Origin: SG8-39 sp041558415 | Lineage (GTDB): Bacteria; Pseudomonadota; Gammaproteobacteria; Burkholderiales; SG8-39 | Assembly: GCA_041558415.1 (NCBI GenBank) | Contig: JBFFEY010000098.1 | Location: forward strand, 1-8,625 | Reading direction: 5' to 3' | Length of the DNA stretch: 8,625 nucleotides | Shown: positions 1 to 7,333 of the stretch, piece after piece | How the letters are laid out: every line of letters starts with the position of its first letter | Position numbering within the stretch: the first letter of the stretch is position 1 | Program-made: the position numbers and the translations under genes | Notes under the pieces: generated by a model | Told to the model about the DNA's origin: nothing | Database searches by the model: none | Seen by the model: the letters and a program-made list of their open reading frames with translations, nothing else

Positions 1-27
1 CACTTGCCGAACAAGCACCGGCAAGTG
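1..27. repeat. 9-bp perfect inverted repeat at the left edge
   Basis: CACTTGCCG at 1-9 is the exact reverse complement of CGGCAAGTG at 19-27, separated by 9 nt. It could form a small hairpin. It lies inside the possible partial reading frame and has no T-tract, so there is no support for calling it a terminator; it may be chance or an operator-like site. Confidence 0.3.
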
Positions 28-66
28 TTCGATAACGCGAGATCGATAGTCGTCGACGAACGTCAT
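1..66 (-). CDS. Possible 5' end of an unidentified gene, cut by the window edge
   Basis: An ATG at 64-66 on the minus strand opens a frame that stays open for 22 codons to the window edge (MTFVDDYRSR followed by VIEHLPVLVRQV). It lies 30 bp after the MaoC gene stop, in the same direction, which fits one more gene in the leftward operon. The stretch before the ATG has no clear Shine-Dalgarno (only a weak AGAG-like run). I do not recognise the family from so few residues. A perfect 9-bp inverted repeat sits in the last codons visible, so an alternative is that this is non-coding DNA. The call rests on position, orientation and an open frame only. Confidence 0.33.
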   Translation of the reverse strand, partial: MTFVDDYRSRVIEHLPVLVRQV

Positions 67-96
67 TTCAGTGCAAGGACTCTGCTTTGGCGTCTG

Positions 97-549
97 TCAC
101 AGGTAACTCCTCCCGATCCACTCCGCGACCAGCACCGGCTTGTCGCTGCCTTCGCGCTCCATGGTGACGTTCCACACGGTCTGGATCATGTCGTCCTTGC
201 GCTCCCAGCTGCCGAGCACGAAGCGCGCGCGCACCCGGCTGCCCGTCGGCACCGGCGCAGTGAAGCGCACCTTGTTGAGGCCGTAATTGACGCCCATCCT
301 GCGGTCGGCGAAGGAAAACGTGCTCTCGATCAGGTGCGAGAGCAGCGACAGCGTGAGGAAGCCGTGCGCGATGGTGGTGCCGAAGGGACTCGATTTCGCG
401 CGTTCCGGGTCGACGTGAATCCACTGCGGGTCGTCGATCGCCTCGGCGAAGAGGTCGATGCGCGCCTGGTCGATCTCGAGCCAGGGCGAAACGCCCACTT
501 CCTCGCCTACGCGATCGCGCAGCTGCGTTACCGACAACGCGTCCGTCAT
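97..549 (-). CDS. MaoC/NodN-type (R)-specific enoyl-CoA hydratase
   Basis: A 150-residue single hot-dog-fold protein of the MaoC dehydratase family, close in style to NodN. The hydratase-2 signature is visible: DDPQWIHVD at residues 39-47, giving Asp40 and His45 with the same five-residue spacing as the catalytic Asp/His pair of PhaJ-type hydratases, followed by SPFGTTIAHGFLTLSLL (54-70). Such enzymes hydrate trans-2-enoyl-CoA to (R)-3-hydroxyacyl-CoA in the cytoplasm; the acyl chain preferred here cannot be read from sequence. Length is normal for the single-domain form. The ATG is preceded by GGGAGG at a good distance, which fixes the start. It begins 18 bp after the alpha/beta hydrolase stop, so it is probably cotranscribed with it and with the upstream acyl-CoA ligase. 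Because the dehydrogenase in the neighbouring unit acts on (S)-hydroxyacyl-CoA, this hydratase probably serves a separate branch, for example hydroxyacyl-CoA supply or unusual acyl chains (inference). Confidence 0.9.
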   Translation of the reverse strand: MTDALSVTQLRDRVGEEVGVSPWLEIDQARIDLFAEAIDDPQWIHVDPERAKSSPFGTTIAHGFLTLSLLSHLIESTFSFADRRMGVNYGLNKVRFTAPVPTGSRVRARFVLGSWERKDDMIQTVWNVTMEREGSDKPVLVAEWIGRSYL

Positions 550-567
550 GGCGTCCTCCCGAAGCGA

Positions 568-1461
568 TTATAGAGGCGCGATGAAGTCGCGAATCAGCCG
601 GTTCACACGCGCCGGGAACTCCTCCATCACCCAGTGCGAGGCCTCGGCAATGCGCTCGATCCTGAGCTGCGGCACGCACTGCTGGAGGCCGTCGAGCAGC
701 CCGGTGAGCAGCGCCCTGTCGCGCTCGCCGTGGATCACCAGCGTCGGCACGCGCACCATGAAGTCCTTCGCCTCGAGCGTCAGGCGCGCGGCGCCCGGGT
801 CATCGGCGCTCGGTGGCAACAAGGGCGAGGCACGGTACCAGTTGAGGCTGCCGGTGAGCGCGCCGGGCTGCGCCCAGGCTTCGAGATACGCCGCGCGGTC
901 GGCCTCGCTGAACGCGGGCGAGGTCTCGCCGAAGGCGAAATTCCAAAGCCGCGCATAGCCGTTTTCCGACAGGCGTGCCTCGGCCTGCGGCGCACGCAGC
1001 TTCAGCATGTATTCGCTCGCCTTCTGCTGCGCCGGGTTGTGCACCAGCTCGCGCCAGAAGGTGTAGGGATGCGGCGAATTGAGGATCACCAGGCGGGAGA
1101 CGAGCTCGGGTGCGCTGCTCGCCAGGTTCCACGCCGCCGCACCGCCCCAGTCGTGCCCCACCAGGATGAAGGGTGCGCCGCCGTTCAGACGGTGTGCGAG
1201 GTCGCGGATGTCGGCGACGATGTGGCGCGCCCTGTAGGCGTCCACCCCCGCAGGCTTGTCCGACAGGTTGTAGCCGCGCAAGTCGGGCGCCACCGCCAGG
1301 TGGTCGCGCGCAAATTCGGCCAGCTGGTGCCGCCAGGCGTACCCGAACTGCGGGAAGCCGTGCAGGAAGAGAATGAGCGGTCCCGCGCCCGCCTGCAGGG
1401 TATGCAGGCGGATGCCGTTCGCCTCGACGAAGACCGGGCGCGGCGTCAGCGCGCCGCTCAC
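568..1461 (-). CDS. Alpha/beta hydrolase, epoxide hydrolase-like
   Basis: A 297-residue alpha/beta-hydrolase-fold enzyme. Visible elements are the oxyanion motif HGFP (34-37), the strand/loop PDLRGYNLSDKP (59-70), the nucleophile elbow GHDWGG with Asp104 as nucleophile, a helical cap at about 130-225, the acid Asp248 in HGERDRAL, and the base His276 in ASHWVMEE. An Asp nucleophile marks the epoxide hydrolase/haloalkane and fluoroacetate dehalogenase branch rather than Ser esterases. GHDWGG together with cap tyrosines (candidates Tyr151 and Tyr209) favours epoxide hydrolase, which opens an epoxide to a diol through an alkyl-enzyme ester. A dehalogenase cannot be excluded. No signal peptide is seen, so it is cytoplasmic. 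The start is GTG at 1459-1461, overlapping the upstream DUF4124 stop (GTGA), with AAGGCGG just upstream; this arrangement suggests translational coupling. Length is normal and all catalytic residues are present. Confidence 0.88.
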   Translation of the reverse strand: MSGALTPRPVFVEANGIRLHTLQAGAGPLILFLHGFPQFGYAWRHQLAEFARDHLAVAPDLRGYNLSDKPAGVDAYRARHIVADIRDLAHRLNGGAPFILVGHDWGGAAAWNLASSAPELVSRLVILNSPHPYTFWRELVHNPAQQKASEYMLKLRAPQAEARLSENGYARLWNFAFGETSPAFSEADRAAYLEAWAQPGALTGSLNWYRASPLLPPSADDPGAARLTLEAKDFMVRVPTLVIHGERDRALLTGLLDGLQQCVPQLRIERIAEASHWVMEEFPARVNRLIRDFIAPL

Positions 1462-2030
1462 CGCCGCCTTTCTGGTGGCCGGTCGTCGGGCAGGGCAGGT
1501 CCCTGTGGCTCGCCCGATGCCGGGCGCGGCGGCGGCGCGCCGGCCACTGCCGGGCGCGCGCCCTCGGCCTGCGGCTCGACACCGAGGTTCTCGAACGCCC
1601 GTGCATCCGCCCTGCGCCTCAGCGACGCGCCCTTGGGATCGAACTTGTCGAGCTCGCGCGTCACCGCACGATAGGCCTGCAGGTCCGCCTTGAAGGCCGC
1701 GTCCTCGGGGTCGAAACCCGCCGAGGCGCGTGCCACGGTCATACGCGACAGCAGCTGCTCGCGCCGCTGCTCCATGAAGCGAATCACTTCGGCCACCTTC
1801 TCGGCCATCTCGTCTGCGGGCGTGCGGCTTGCACCCTCCCGCTGCGCACCGATGACCTCGACTTTCGGCGCGCTCGCCTCGCGCGACTCGTCGCCGTACC
1901 AGGGCGGCGGATAGCTCGAATACCTGATGTTGCCGGTCTGCGGATCGCGCCAGCGGTAAAGCTCGGCGAATGCATCCGAGGCAATTACCGCGAACAACAC
2001 GGTCAACACGCCAGCCAGGACGATGCGCAT
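1458..2030 (-). CDS. Secreted DUF4124 domain protein
   Basis: A 190-residue protein of unknown function. Residues 1-22 form a signal peptide (hydrophobic core VLAGVLTVLFAVIA-like, ending A-F-A before Glu23), so it is probably periplasmic; there is no lipobox cysteine. The DUF4124 signature follows directly: ELYRWRDPQTGNIRYSSYPP at 23-42, matching the family pattern of an aromatic/Trp-Asp-Gly-x-hydrophobic-Tyr-Ser strand pair. Residues about 70-145 are charged and probably helical, and about 150-190 are rich in Pro, Ala and Arg and probably disordered, ending in RRR. DUF4124 proteins are widespread in beta- and gammaproteobacteria without an assigned reaction. The gene lies 43 bp after the acyl-CoA ligase and overlaps the hydrolase start by 4 bp, so it is embedded in the lipid operon. 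The Shine-Dalgarno before its ATG is weak. Its role in the pathway is unknown; it could be a passenger or an envelope partner. Confidence 0.85.
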   Translation of the reverse strand: MRIVLAGVLTVLFAVIASDAFAELYRWRDPQTGNIRYSSYPPPWYGDESREASAPKVEVIGAQREGASRTPADEMAEKVAEVIRFMEQRREQLLSRMTVARASAGFDPEDAAFKADLQAYRAVTRELDKFDPKGASLRRRADARAFENLGVEPQAEGARPAVAGAPPPRPASGEPQGPALPDDRPPERRR

Positions 2031-2073
2031 GTCGACAGCCTACTGCAAATCGGCTGCGGCGTCCGTGCCGCGC

Positions 2074-3702
2074 TCAGGCCGTCGGCAGCTTGTAGTCGGT
2101 GAATTTCTGGCGCAGGGTGAGCTTCGAGAGCTTCCCGGTCGCGGTATGCGGCAGCTCGTCGACGAACACCACGTCATCCGGCATCCACCACTTCGCGATC
2201 TTGCCCTGGAAGAACTTCAGCAGATCCTCCTTGCTGACCTCCTGCCCCGGCTTCTTGATGGCGACGACGATCGGGCGCTCGTCCCACTTGGGGTGCGCGA
2301 TGCCGATCACTGCGGCCTCGGCGATCGCGGGATGCCCGACGGCGATGTTCTCCAGGTCGATCGAGCTGATCCACTCGCCGCCCGACTTGATCACGTCCTT
2401 CGAGCGGTCGGTGATCTGCATGTAGCCGTCCGCATCGATCGTCGCGACGTCGCCGGTCGGGAACCAGCCGTCGACCAGCGGGTCGCCGCCCTCGCCCTTC
2501 AGGTAGCCCTTGGCGATCCACGGTCCCTTGACCAGCAGGTTGCCGAAGCGCTTGCCGTCCCAGGGCAGCGCCTGCCCCGCCTCGTCGACGATTTTCATCT
2601 CGACGCCGAAGATGCCGCGCCCCTGCTTGGCCTGCACGGCGTAGCGCGCCTCCTTGTCAAGCCGGGCCTGCCTCGTCTTCAGCGAACCGACGGTGCCGAG
2701 CGGGCTCATTTCGGTCATGCCCCAGGCGTGGAACACCGTGACGCCGTACTGGTCCTGGAAGCTGCGGATCATTGCCAGCGGACAGGCCGAGCCGCCGATG
2801 ACGGTGCGATTGAGCGTCGAGAAGCTGAGCTTGTTGGCCTCGAGGTGCTGCAGCAGCATCAGCCACACCGTCGGCACGCCCGCCGACATGGTCACCTCTT
2901 CCTGCTCCATCAGTTCGTACACGCTCTTGCCGTCGAGATGCGGGCCGGGAAACACCATCTTCGCGCCGACCATGGTGCAGGTGTAGGGCAGGCTCCAGGC
3001 GTTGGCGTGGAACATCGGCACGACGGGCAGCACCGAGTCGTAGGCGGACAGGTTGAGCGCGTCGGGCAGCGCCGCGCCGTAGGCGTGCAGGACCGTCGAG
3101 CGGTTGCTGTAGAGCACGCCCTTCGGGTTGCCGGTGGTGCCGGAGGTGTAGCACAGCGCCGCCGCCGCGTGCTCGTCGAAGCTCGGCCACTCGTAGCGAT
3201 CGTCCTGCTGCGCCACAAGATCCTCGAAGCACAGCAGATTCGGGATGGCGCTCTTCGCCGGCATGTGCGCCGCATCGGTCATCAGCACGTAGTGCTTCAC
3301 GCTCTTCAACTGCGGCGCGAGTTTTTCGACCAGCGGGACGAACGTAAGATCGAAGAACAGCGCCTTGTTCTCGGCGTGGTTCGAAATGTAGGTGATCTGG
3401 TCCGGGAAAAGCCGCGGGTTGATGGTGTTGATCACCGCGCCCATGCCGGAGATCGCGTAATAAAGCTCGTAGTGCCGGTAGCCGTTCCAGGCGAGCGTGC
3501 CGATGCGGTCCCCGGCCTGCAGGCCGAGGCCCTGCAGGACTTTCGCCAGCCGCCGCGCGCGCGCATGCGCTTCGCTGTAGGTGTAACGGTGAATGTCGCC
3601 TTCAACCGTCTTGGAGACGATCTCGGTGTCGCCGTGGTTGCGGTCGGCAAAGCGGATCAGGTCGCTGATCAGCAGCGGCGTGTCCATCATCAGGCCGTTC
3701 AT
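2074..3702 (-). CDS. Acyl-CoA ligase, AMP-forming (AlkK/DmdB-like)
   Basis: A 542-residue member of the ANL adenylating family. It activates a carboxylic acid with ATP to the acyl-AMP and then forms the CoA thioester, the entry step to beta-oxidation. Motifs appear in order: P-loop YTSGTTGNPKG (185-195), aromatic/GMTE motif HAWGMTEMSP (325-334), TGD (416-418) with Asp418 for ribose binding, the hinge RSKDVIKSGGEWIS (433-446), and ATGKLSK (521-527) with Lys524 as the adenylation lysine. Overall style and length match medium/long-chain fatty acid ligases of the AlkK type and 3-methylmercaptopropionyl-CoA ligases; substrate chain length cannot be decided from motifs. No signal peptide or membrane segment is seen. 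AAGGAG lies upstream of the chosen ATG; two further ATGs at codons 5-6 are less well placed. It is the first gene of the leftward operon and diverges from the hydratase/dehydrogenase gene across 228 bp. Confidence 0.93.
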   Translation of the reverse strand: MNGLMMDTPLLISDLIRFADRNHGDTEIVSKTVEGDIHRYTYSEAHARARRLAKVLQGLGLQAGDRIGTLAWNGYRHYELYYAISGMGAVINTINPRLFPDQITYISNHAENKALFFDLTFVPLVEKLAPQLKSVKHYVLMTDAAHMPAKSAIPNLLCFEDLVAQQDDRYEWPSFDEHAAAALCYTSGTTGNPKGVLYSNRSTVLHAYGAALPDALNLSAYDSVLPVVPMFHANAWSLPYTCTMVGAKMVFPGPHLDGKSVYELMEQEEVTMSAGVPTVWLMLLQHLEANKLSFSTLNRTVIGGSACPLAMIRSFQDQYGVTVFHAWGMTEMSPLGTVGSLKTRQARLDKEARYAVQAKQGRGIFGVEMKIVDEAGQALPWDGKRFGNLLVKGPWIAKGYLKGEGGDPLVDGWFPTGDVATIDADGYMQITDRSKDVIKSGGEWISSIDLENIAVGHPAIAEAAVIGIAHPKWDERPIVVAIKKPGQEVSKEDLLKFFQGKIAKWWMPDDVVFVDELPHTATGKLSKLTLRQKFTDYKLPTA

Positions 3703-3777
3703 TCTTCGTCTCTCCTTCAGCGTTCTCCAACCCTGCGCCGTCGGCCGCTGCGCCTGCGCTGGCGGCCGGGGCGACCG

Positions 3778-3806
3778 ACGTTACCCGCGGCCCTATGCAG
3801 TGTCAA
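3778..3806 (-). promoter_or_regulatory. Sigma70-like promoter for the acyl-CoA ligase operon
   Basis: Read on the minus strand, a perfect TTGACA -35 (3801-3806) is followed by a 17-bp spacer and TAACGT (3778-3783), which keeps the key T, A and final T of the -10 consensus. Transcription would start near 3771, giving an untranslated leader of about 69 nt before the ligase ATG. This is a motif-based prediction in otherwise GC-rich DNA. Confidence 0.5.
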
Positions 3807-3868
3807 CGCGGCGCCGGCCGCGCCGTTCCGCTATTCCACAGCGGCAGGCCGCCGCAGGTCATTCCCGG

Positions 3869-3874
3869 TAGAAT
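3869..3874 (+). promoter_or_regulatory. Candidate -10 element for the hydratase/dehydrogenase-thiolase unit
   Basis: TAGAAT lies 56 bp before the ATG of the bifunctional enzyme and matches five of six -10 positions. No convincing -35 is found 16-18 bp upstream (TTCCAC at 3834-3839 is too far), so it may rely on an activator or be a chance match. ATTC at 3861-3864 and GAAT at 3871-3874 form a short dyad over the element that could be an operator. I see no clear PsrA- or FadR-type site in the 228-bp divergent region. Confidence 0.28.
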
Positions 3875-3930
3875 CGGCCTCCCCTCCGGGCGCATCCGAC
3901 GCCCCGCCAAGAACCGCCGGAGACCCTCGC

Positions 3931-6042
3931 ATGAGCGACGCTGTAGCCTATTCCGTCCGCGACGGCATTGCCGTCATCACCCTGAACAATCCGCCGGTCA
4001 ACGGCCTGGGCAGCGTGCTGCGGCCGGGCATCATGGACGGGATCAAGAAAGCCGAAGCGGATGCGACGGTCAAGGCACTGGTGATCATCGGCTCGGCCAA
4101 GGCCTTCTCGGGCGGCGCCGACATCCGCGAGTTCAACACGCCGAAGATGAAGGTGCCGCCGTCGCTGCAGGAAATCAACGCGGCGCAGGACGCGTTCAGC
4201 AAGCCCATGATCGCCGCCATCAGCGGCTTTGCGCTCGGCGGCGGACTCGAACTTGCGCTCGCCTGCCACTACCGCGTGGCGGCGCCGAAGAGCCAGCTCG
4301 GCCTGCCCGAGGTCAAGCTCGGGATACTGCCCGGCTCGGGCGGCACGCAGCGCCTGCCGCGCGTCGTCGGCGCCGCCGAGGCGATCGGCATGATGACGAG
4401 TGGCAATTCGATACCGGCGGAGAAGGGGCTCTCGCTCGGCCTGATCGACGAGATCGTGCAGGGCGATCTGCTCGAGGGCGCGCTCGCCTTCGCCAAGAAG
4501 CTCGTCGCCGCCGGCAAGGGCCCGCGCCGCATTCGCGACCTGAAGGCCGAGGTGGACGGTGACCCCAAGGCGTTCTTCGCAAAAGCGCGTACCGAGGTTG
4601 GCAAGGCGTCGCGCGGCTTCCCCGCCCCGCTCGAGATCGTCGCCTGCGTCGAGGCTGCCGTAAACAAGCCCTTCGAGGAGGGCCTTGCGGAGGAGCGCAA
4701 GCGTTTTCAGGGCCTGGTCGAGGGCAGCGAGTCGAAGGCGCTGCGTCACATGTTCTTCGCCGAGCGGCAGACGACGAAGATTCCCGACGTCCCCGAGGAC
4801 ACGCCGGTACGCCCGATCAAGACCGTCGCGGTCATCGGCGCCGGGACCATGGGTGGCGGCATCTCGATGAGCTGCGTCAACGCGGGCATCCCGGTCACCA
4901 TCATCGAGACCACGCCGGAAGCGCTCGAGCGCGGCTTGGCGACGATCAAGAAGAACTACGCCAACACCGTGTCCAAGGGACGCCTCGCGCAGGCCGACAT
5001 GGACAAGCGGCTGGCGCTGCTGACGCCCTCGCTGAAGCTCGAGGACGCGAAGGCTGCGGACATCGTCATCGAGGCGGTGTTCGAGCGCATGGACGTGAAG
5101 CAGGAACTGTTCAAGAAGCTCGACGCCATCGCCAAGCCGGGCGCGATCCTCGCCACCAACACCTCGACGCTCGACGTCGACGCCATCGCGGCGGTGACCA
5201 AGCGCCCGCAGGACGTCATCGGCACGCACTTCTTCTCGCCGGCCAACGTCATGCGCCTGCTCGAGGTGGTGCGCGGCAAACAGACCGCGAAGGACGTGCT
5301 CGCCACGACCATGAAGCTGGGCAAGACGATCCGCAAGCTGCCGGTGGTCTCGGGCGTGTGCGACGGCTTCATCGGCAACCGCATGATCGAAAAGTACGGC
5401 CAGCAGAGCCTGTTCCTGCTCGACGAGGGGGCTTCGCCCGCCCAGGTCGACGCCGCGGCGAAGGCCTGGGGGCTGGCGATGGGGCCGTTCACCATGGGCG
5501 ACATGGCGGGCCTCGACATCGGCTGGGAAATCCGCAAGCGGCGCTACCAGGAGCGGCCGAACTTCGTCTACTCGAAAGTCGGTGATCGCATCTGCGAGGC
5601 GGGCCGCTACGGGCAGAAGACCGGCAAGGGCTGGTACCGCTACGAGGCTGGCAACCGCACGCCGGTTCCCGACCCGGAAGCCGATGCGATCATCGAGGCC
5701 TACCGCAAGGAGGTCGGCGCCAAGCCACGCAAGATCAGCGACGACGAGATCATCGAGCGACTCATTTACGCGCTGGTCAACGAGGCGGCATACATTCTCG
5801 ACGAGGGCATCGCGCTGCGTGCCTCGGACGTCGACATGGTGTATCTCACGGGCTACGGCTTCCCCGCGTACCGCGGGGGGCCGATGTTCTATGCGAGCGC
5901 GGTGGGGCTCGACAAGGTGGTCGCGGCAATCAAGCGCTTCCAGCAGGGCTACCAGGGCGGGGTGTGGAAGATCGCACCGCTGCTCGAGAAGCTTGCCGCC
6001 GAGGGCAAGACATTCGCCGATTACGACGCGGGCAAGAAGTAG
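3931..6042 (+). CDS. Bifunctional enoyl-CoA hydratase / 3-hydroxyacyl-CoA dehydrogenase
   Basis: A 703-residue multifunctional beta-oxidation enzyme. The N-terminal crotonase domain (about 1-190) has the oxyanion loop FSGGADI (59-65), GFALGGGLELALAC (99-112) with Glu107, and LPEVKLGILPGSGGTQRLPR (125-144) with Glu127. These are the two catalytic glutamates of hydratases, so hydration should be active. A linker leads to the NAD-binding domain at about 296, with GAGTMGGGI (303-311) and Glu326 after the second strand. Ser412 (TNTSTL), His433 (GTHFFSP), Glu445 and Asn483 (GFIGNR) form the dehydrogenase active site, and two C-terminal 3HCDH domains follow (about 475-570 and 605-695). It converts trans-2-enoyl-CoA through (S)-3-hydroxyacyl-CoA to 3-ketoacyl-CoA, which is passed to the thiolase 28 bp downstream. 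Its length fits the peroxisomal-type/FadJ-like family. The frame is open far upstream, but ATG 3931 has GGAG before it and begins the conserved domain, so it is the right start. The chain-length range is unknown. Confidence 0.94.
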   Translation: MSDAVAYSVRDGIAVITLNNPPVNGLGSVLRPGIMDGIKKAEADATVKALVIIGSAKAFSGGADIREFNTPKMKVPPSLQEINAAQDAFSKPMIAAISGFALGGGLELALACHYRVAAPKSQLGLPEVKLGILPGSGGTQRLPRVVGAAEAIGMMTSGNSIPAEKGLSLGLIDEIVQGDLLEGALAFAKKLVAAGKGPRRIRDLKAEVDGDPKAFFAKARTEVGKASRGFPAPLEIVACVEAAVNKPFEEGLAEERKRFQGLVEGSESKALRHMFFAERQTTKIPDVPEDTPVRPIKTVAVIGAGTMGGGISMSCVNAGIPVTIIETTPEALERGLATIKKNYANTVSKGRLAQADMDKRLALLTPSLKLEDAKAADIVIEAVFERMDVKQELFKKLDAIAKPGAILATNTSTLDVDAIAAVTKRPQDVIGTHFFSPANVMRLLEVVRGKQTAKDVLATTMKLGKTIRKLPVVSGVCDGFIGNRMIEKYGQQSLFLLDEGASPAQVDAAAKAWGLAMGPFTMGDMAGLDIGWEIRKRRYQERPNFVYSKVGDRICEAGRYGQKTGKGWYRYEAGNRTPVPDPEADAIIEAYRKEVGAKPRKISDDEIIERLIYALVNEAAYILDEGIALRASDVDMVYLTGYGFPAYRGGPMFYASAVGLDKVVAAIKRFQQGYQGGVWKIAPLLEKLAAEGKTFADYDAGKK

Positions 6043-6070
6043 ACACGATCAATCGAACGAGGAGGGTCCC

Positions 6071-7249
6071 ATGACCGATGCAGTCATCGTATCCACCGCG
6101 CGCACGCCGCTCTGCAAGAGCTGGCGTGGCGCGCTCAACATGACGCACGGCGCCAAGATGGGGGCGCACGTGGTGAAGGCGGCGCTCGAGCGCGCCAAGG
6201 TGCACGCAGAAGAGGTCGAAGACGTCATCATGGGCTGCGCCAACCCGGAAGGTGCGACCGGCTCCAACATCGCGCGCCAGGTCGCGGTACGCGCGGGGCT
6301 GCCGGTCACCGTCTCGGGCATGACCATCAACCGCTTCTGCTCCTCGGGCCTGCAGACCATCGCGCTCGCGGCGCAACGCATCCTCGCCGGCGAGGACGGC
6401 GTGTACGTGGCCGGCGGCGTCGAGTCGATCTCGCTGGTGCAGAACGAGATGAACAAGCACCACATCCAGGACGAATGGCTGCACCGCCACAAGCCCGAGA
6501 TCTACTGGCCAATGCTGCAGACCGCCGAGTACGTGTCGAAGAAGTACAACATCTCGCGCGAGGCGCAGGATCGCTACGGTGTCGAAAGCCAGCTGCGTGC
6601 GGCGAAGGCGCGCGCCGAAGGCAAGACCAAAGACGAGATCGTCCCGATCACCACCAAGATGAAGGTGGTCGACAAGAACACCGGCCAGGAAGCGATGAAA
6701 GAAGTGACGGCAGGGGTCGACGAGGGGATCCGCCCGGATACGAACTACGAAGGTGTGTCGCAGATCAAGCCCGCAATCGAGGGCGGCGTGATCGCGGCGG
6801 GCAACGCCAGCCAGTTCTCCGACGGCGCCTCGGCCTGCGTCGTGATGAGCGACAAGGAGGCGGCGCGCCGCGGCCTAAAGCCGATGGGCATCTTCCGCGG
6901 CTTCGCGGTGGCCGGCTGCGAGCCGAACGAGATGGGCATCGGACCGGTGTTCGCGATACCGAAGCTGCTCGAGCGCACCGGCCTCAAGGTCGGCGACATC
7001 GATCTGTGGGAGCTTAACGAGGCCTTCGCCGTGCAGGTCATCTACTGCCGCGACAAGCTCGGCATCCCAGACGAGCGGTTGAACGTCAACGGCGGCTCGA
7101 TCGCGGTCGGCCATCCCTACGGCGTGACGGGCTCGCGCCTCACCGGCCACCTGCTGATCGAGGGCAAGCGCCGCGGCGCCAAGCTCGGCGTCGTGACGAT
7201 GTGCATCGGCGGCGGGATGGGCGCTGCCGGGCTCTTTGAGATCGTTTAA
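6071..7249 (+). CDS. Acetyl-CoA C-acyltransferase (3-ketoacyl-CoA thiolase)
   Basis: A 392-residue thiolase of normal length. Cys90 in NRFCSSGLQ is the acyl-accepting nucleophile; NEAFA (316-320), His348 in GHPYG, and Cys378 in CIGGGMGAAGLFE complete the active site. All are intact. The reaction is CoA-dependent cleavage of 3-ketoacyl-CoA to acetyl-CoA and a shortened acyl-CoA in the cytoplasm. Placement just behind the hydratase/dehydrogenase makes it the degradative (FadA-like) type rather than a biosynthetic acetoacetyl-CoA thiolase, although sequence motifs alone do not separate these well. The ATG has a near-perfect Shine-Dalgarno, AGGAGGG at 6060-6066. The pair is probably cotranscribed and may form a complex, as FadB and FadA do. 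The gene ends 22 bp before a large inverted repeat that may limit read-through. Confidence 0.94.
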   Translation: MTDAVIVSTARTPLCKSWRGALNMTHGAKMGAHVVKAALERAKVHAEEVEDVIMGCANPEGATGSNIARQVAVRAGLPVTVSGMTINRFCSSGLQTIALAAQRILAGEDGVYVAGGVESISLVQNEMNKHHIQDEWLHRHKPEIYWPMLQTAEYVSKKYNISREAQDRYGVESQLRAAKARAEGKTKDEIVPITTKMKVVDKNTGQEAMKEVTAGVDEGIRPDTNYEGVSQIKPAIEGGVIAAGNASQFSDGASACVVMSDKEAARRGLKPMGIFRGFAVAGCEPNEMGIGPVFAIPKLLERTGLKVGDIDLWELNEAFAVQVIYCRDKLGIPDERLNVNGGSIAVGHPYGVTGSRLTGHLLIEGKRRGAKLGVVTMCIGGGMGAAGLFEIV

Positions 7250-7284
7250 AGAGGCGACATCGCGCGAGCAGGGGGTCAGACCCC

Positions 7285-7293
7285 TGTGGATAA
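7285..7293 (-). promoter_or_regulatory. Perfect DnaA-box consensus, left arm
   Basis: TGTGGATAA on the plus strand reads TTATCCACA on the minus strand, identical to the consensus DnaA box. It faces the equally perfect box at 7325-7333, the two being held in inverted orientation by the surrounding repeat. The match is seen directly; binding by DnaA is inference. Confidence 0.5.
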
Positions 7294-7324
7294 GTCCAGC
7301 GGTCGGCTTGGCAAGGCGAAGGAC

Positions 7325-7333
7325 TTATCCACA
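7325..7333 (+). promoter_or_regulatory. Perfect DnaA-box consensus, right arm
   Basis: TTATCCACA matches the consensus DnaA box exactly. It lies 30 bp before the MFS ATG, so bound DnaA could affect transcription from this side. Whether it is functional or simply part of a repeat that happens to contain the 9-mer cannot be told from sequence. Confidence 0.5.

Noticed and set aside
2023..3930. A frame open upstream of the bifunctional enzyme that would make a 1339-residue fusion protein
   Set aside because: The upstream part is antisense to the acyl-CoA ligase, has low-complexity Arg/Asp/His/Val-rich content and no family motif. The conserved crotonase domain starts right after ATG 3931 with its own Shine-Dalgarno. 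Long antisense frames are common in GC-rich genes.
3859..5229. A 456-residue minus-strand open frame
   Set aside because: It is antisense to the hydratase/dehydrogenase, compositionally biased and without recognisable motifs.
5582..6070. Upstream extension of the thiolase frame
   Set aside because: It overlaps the end of the bifunctional enzyme and reads as Arg/Ser-rich shadow; ATG 6071 has a near-perfect Shine-Dalgarno and begins the normal thiolase N-terminus.
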